A stretch of 5,818 nucleotides of DNA. Origin: Comamonadaceae bacterium. Its GTDB lineage: Bacteria; Pseudomonadota; Gammaproteobacteria; Burkholderiales; Burkholderiaceae_C. The notes below the pieces were generated by a model. The model saw only the letters and a list, made by a program, of their open reading frames with translations. It made no database searches and had not been told where the DNA came from. This document shows, in pieces, positions 5,336 through 5,818 of the stretch. The stretch lies in assembly GCA_947374105.1 (NCBI GenBank), contig CANCAO010000123.1:1-5818 (forward strand), read 5' to 3'. The translations under genes were made by a program, and so were the position numbers. Positions within the stretch are counted from its first letter, which is position 1. Each line of letters starts with the position of its first letter.

Positions 5336-5364
5336 ATTGTAAGGAATAATCCTTACATTGTCAA
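5336..5364 (-). promoter_or_regulatory. prlF-yhaV promoter, near-consensus sigma-70
   Basis: On the minus strand a perfect -35 TTGACA (5364-5359) is followed by a 17-nt spacer and TACAAT (5341-5336), five of six matches to the -10 consensus. It ends 28 nt before the prlF ATG. The -35 lies inside the last codons of the upstream cupin gene. This is the best promoter in the window and should be strong when not repressed. Confidence 0.8.
5338..5357. promoter_or_regulatory. Palindromic operator in the prlF promoter spacer
   Basis: TGTAAGGA (5338-5345), a 4-nt centre ATAA, and TCCTTACA (5350-5357) form a perfect inverted repeat with 8-bp arms. It fills the spacer between the -35 and -10 and overlaps the -10, so a protein bound here would block RNA polymerase. 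AbrB-fold antitoxins such as PrlF repress their own operons, which makes this the natural binding site. It is not followed by a T tract on either strand, so a terminator is unlikely. Confidence 0.65.
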
Positions 5365-5751
5365 TGATGTGGTGCGCACAAACAGCGTCACCAGCGGCTC
5401 ATCACCCACTTGGCGGCTCCAGTGGCCGTGCACAGCGGCATCGAACGTTGCGCCCGCAGGCACGGTGTCGTCCGAGTAGAAATGCTCACCCGGTTTGAAA
5501 ACGCGCGCGCTGCCGTCTTGCAGGCTGATTTCCATTTGCCCGCTCAAGATGAACACCCATTGCGGCGTGATGGTGCAATGAAACTGGCTGCGAAAACCGA
5601 CCGGGCTGTGGCGCAACTGGTAGCCACCCGAAGGCATCAGCGCAGACAGCATGGAGTTCGGGTTGCCCTCAGGCAGGGGGATGGTGGCCTCGCGGAATTT
5701 GGCGCGGCCATCGGTGTCGGTGAAGAGAATGGTTTGGGTGAAGGTGGTCAT
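5353..5751 (-). CDS. Small single-domain cupin protein
   Basis: A 132-residue protein with the size and motif layout of a single-domain cupin. The GFRSQFHCTITPQWVFILSGQMEI stretch (residues 52-75) has the place of cupin motif 1, and DGSARVFKPGEHFYSDD (79-95) has the place of motif 2. The usual HxH pair is reduced to His58 and the motif glutamate is not obvious. His90 of PGEHF is kept, and His108/His110 lie further on. Metal binding is therefore uncertain. The start at 5751 has GGAG with a 6-nt spacer. No pathway can be assigned: cupins include isomerases, dioxygenases and sensors. It is on the same strand as prlF-yhaV, but those genes have their own promoter at its end, so I do not regard the three as one functional unit. 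Confidence 0.8.
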   Translation of the reverse strand: MTTFTQTILFTDTDGRAKFREATIPLPEGNPNSMLSALMPSGGYQLRHSPVGFRSQFHCTITPQWVFILSGQMEISLQDGSARVFKPGEHFYSDDTVPAGATFDAAVHGHWSRQVGDEPLVTLFVRTTSLTM

Positions 5752-5818
5752 GGTGAACTCCTGCGCAAGGCGGTGGTTGAATTGAAAAAAGTCAAAGGCA
5801 AGAAGTCACGCCACCATC
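5752..5818 (-). other. Upstream region of the cupin gene, cut by the window edge
   Basis: These 67 nt hold the cupin ribosome binding site (GGAG at 5758-5761, reading leftward). Further up is a TTGACT-like hexamer followed by a T run, without a matching -10. No gene end or terminator can be recognised, so the cupin promoter may lie beyond the edge. Confidence 0.4.

Noticed and set aside
5338..5357. Palindrome read as a rho-independent terminator of the cupin gene
   Set aside because: Arms are AT-rich and no T tract follows on the minus strand. It lies exactly within the prlF promoter, so an operator explains it better.

Overview
The window looks like chromosomal DNA of a betaproteobacterium, probably of the Comamonadaceae or a related Burkholderiales family. 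This is inferred from the style of the proteins (a CrgA-like LysR regulator beginning MDKYQEM, the LigB/YgiD dioxygenase, the PrlF-YhaV pair) and from the moderately GC-rich codon use. I could not run a search, so the taxon is a guess. No rRNA, tRNA, CRISPR array, insertion sequence or integrase gene is visible.

Left part (about 1-3139, all minus strand): a compact five-gene operon read right to left. It encodes a small NAD(P)-binding reductase of the 'NADPH-dependent F420 reductase' family, a DoxX-type four-helix membrane protein, a YgiD/DODA-type LigB extradiol dioxygenase, a YpfH-type alpha/beta-hydrolase and a conserved-looking protein that I do not recognise. Gaps are 45 nt, 53 nt, an 8-nt overlap and 14 nt. 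The combination of ring-cleaving dioxygenase, DoxX protein, carboxylesterase-fold hydrolase and redox enzyme resembles the quinone/catechol-responsive mhq genes of Bacillus subtilis. I therefore infer a role in removing catechols, quinones or related electrophiles. A possible 2-nt frameshift at an AC/GT dinucleotide run sits at the 3' end of the last gene.

Middle (3140-4155): a divergently transcribed LysR-family regulator faces the operon across a 113-nt AT-rich intergenic region. That region carries an 8-bp direct repeat and an inverted repeat, and each direct-repeat copy overlaps a predicted -10 element. This is the usual layout for an LTTR controlling the adjacent operon and itself.

Right part: 4156-4537 has no convincing complete gene. 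It holds a short stretch of coding-like minus-strand sequence (perhaps a gene remnant), a GC-rich palindrome and a 10-bp direct repeat. Next comes a complete type II toxin-antitoxin operon on the minus strand, prlF (antitoxin, AbrB fold) then yhaV (RelE-superfamily mRNA interferase), joined by a GTGA start/stop overlap. Its near-consensus promoter has a perfect 8-bp-arm palindrome in the spacer, a likely autoregulatory operator. The window ends with a small single-domain cupin gene, also on the minus strand, whose last codons contain the -35 element of the prlF promoter.
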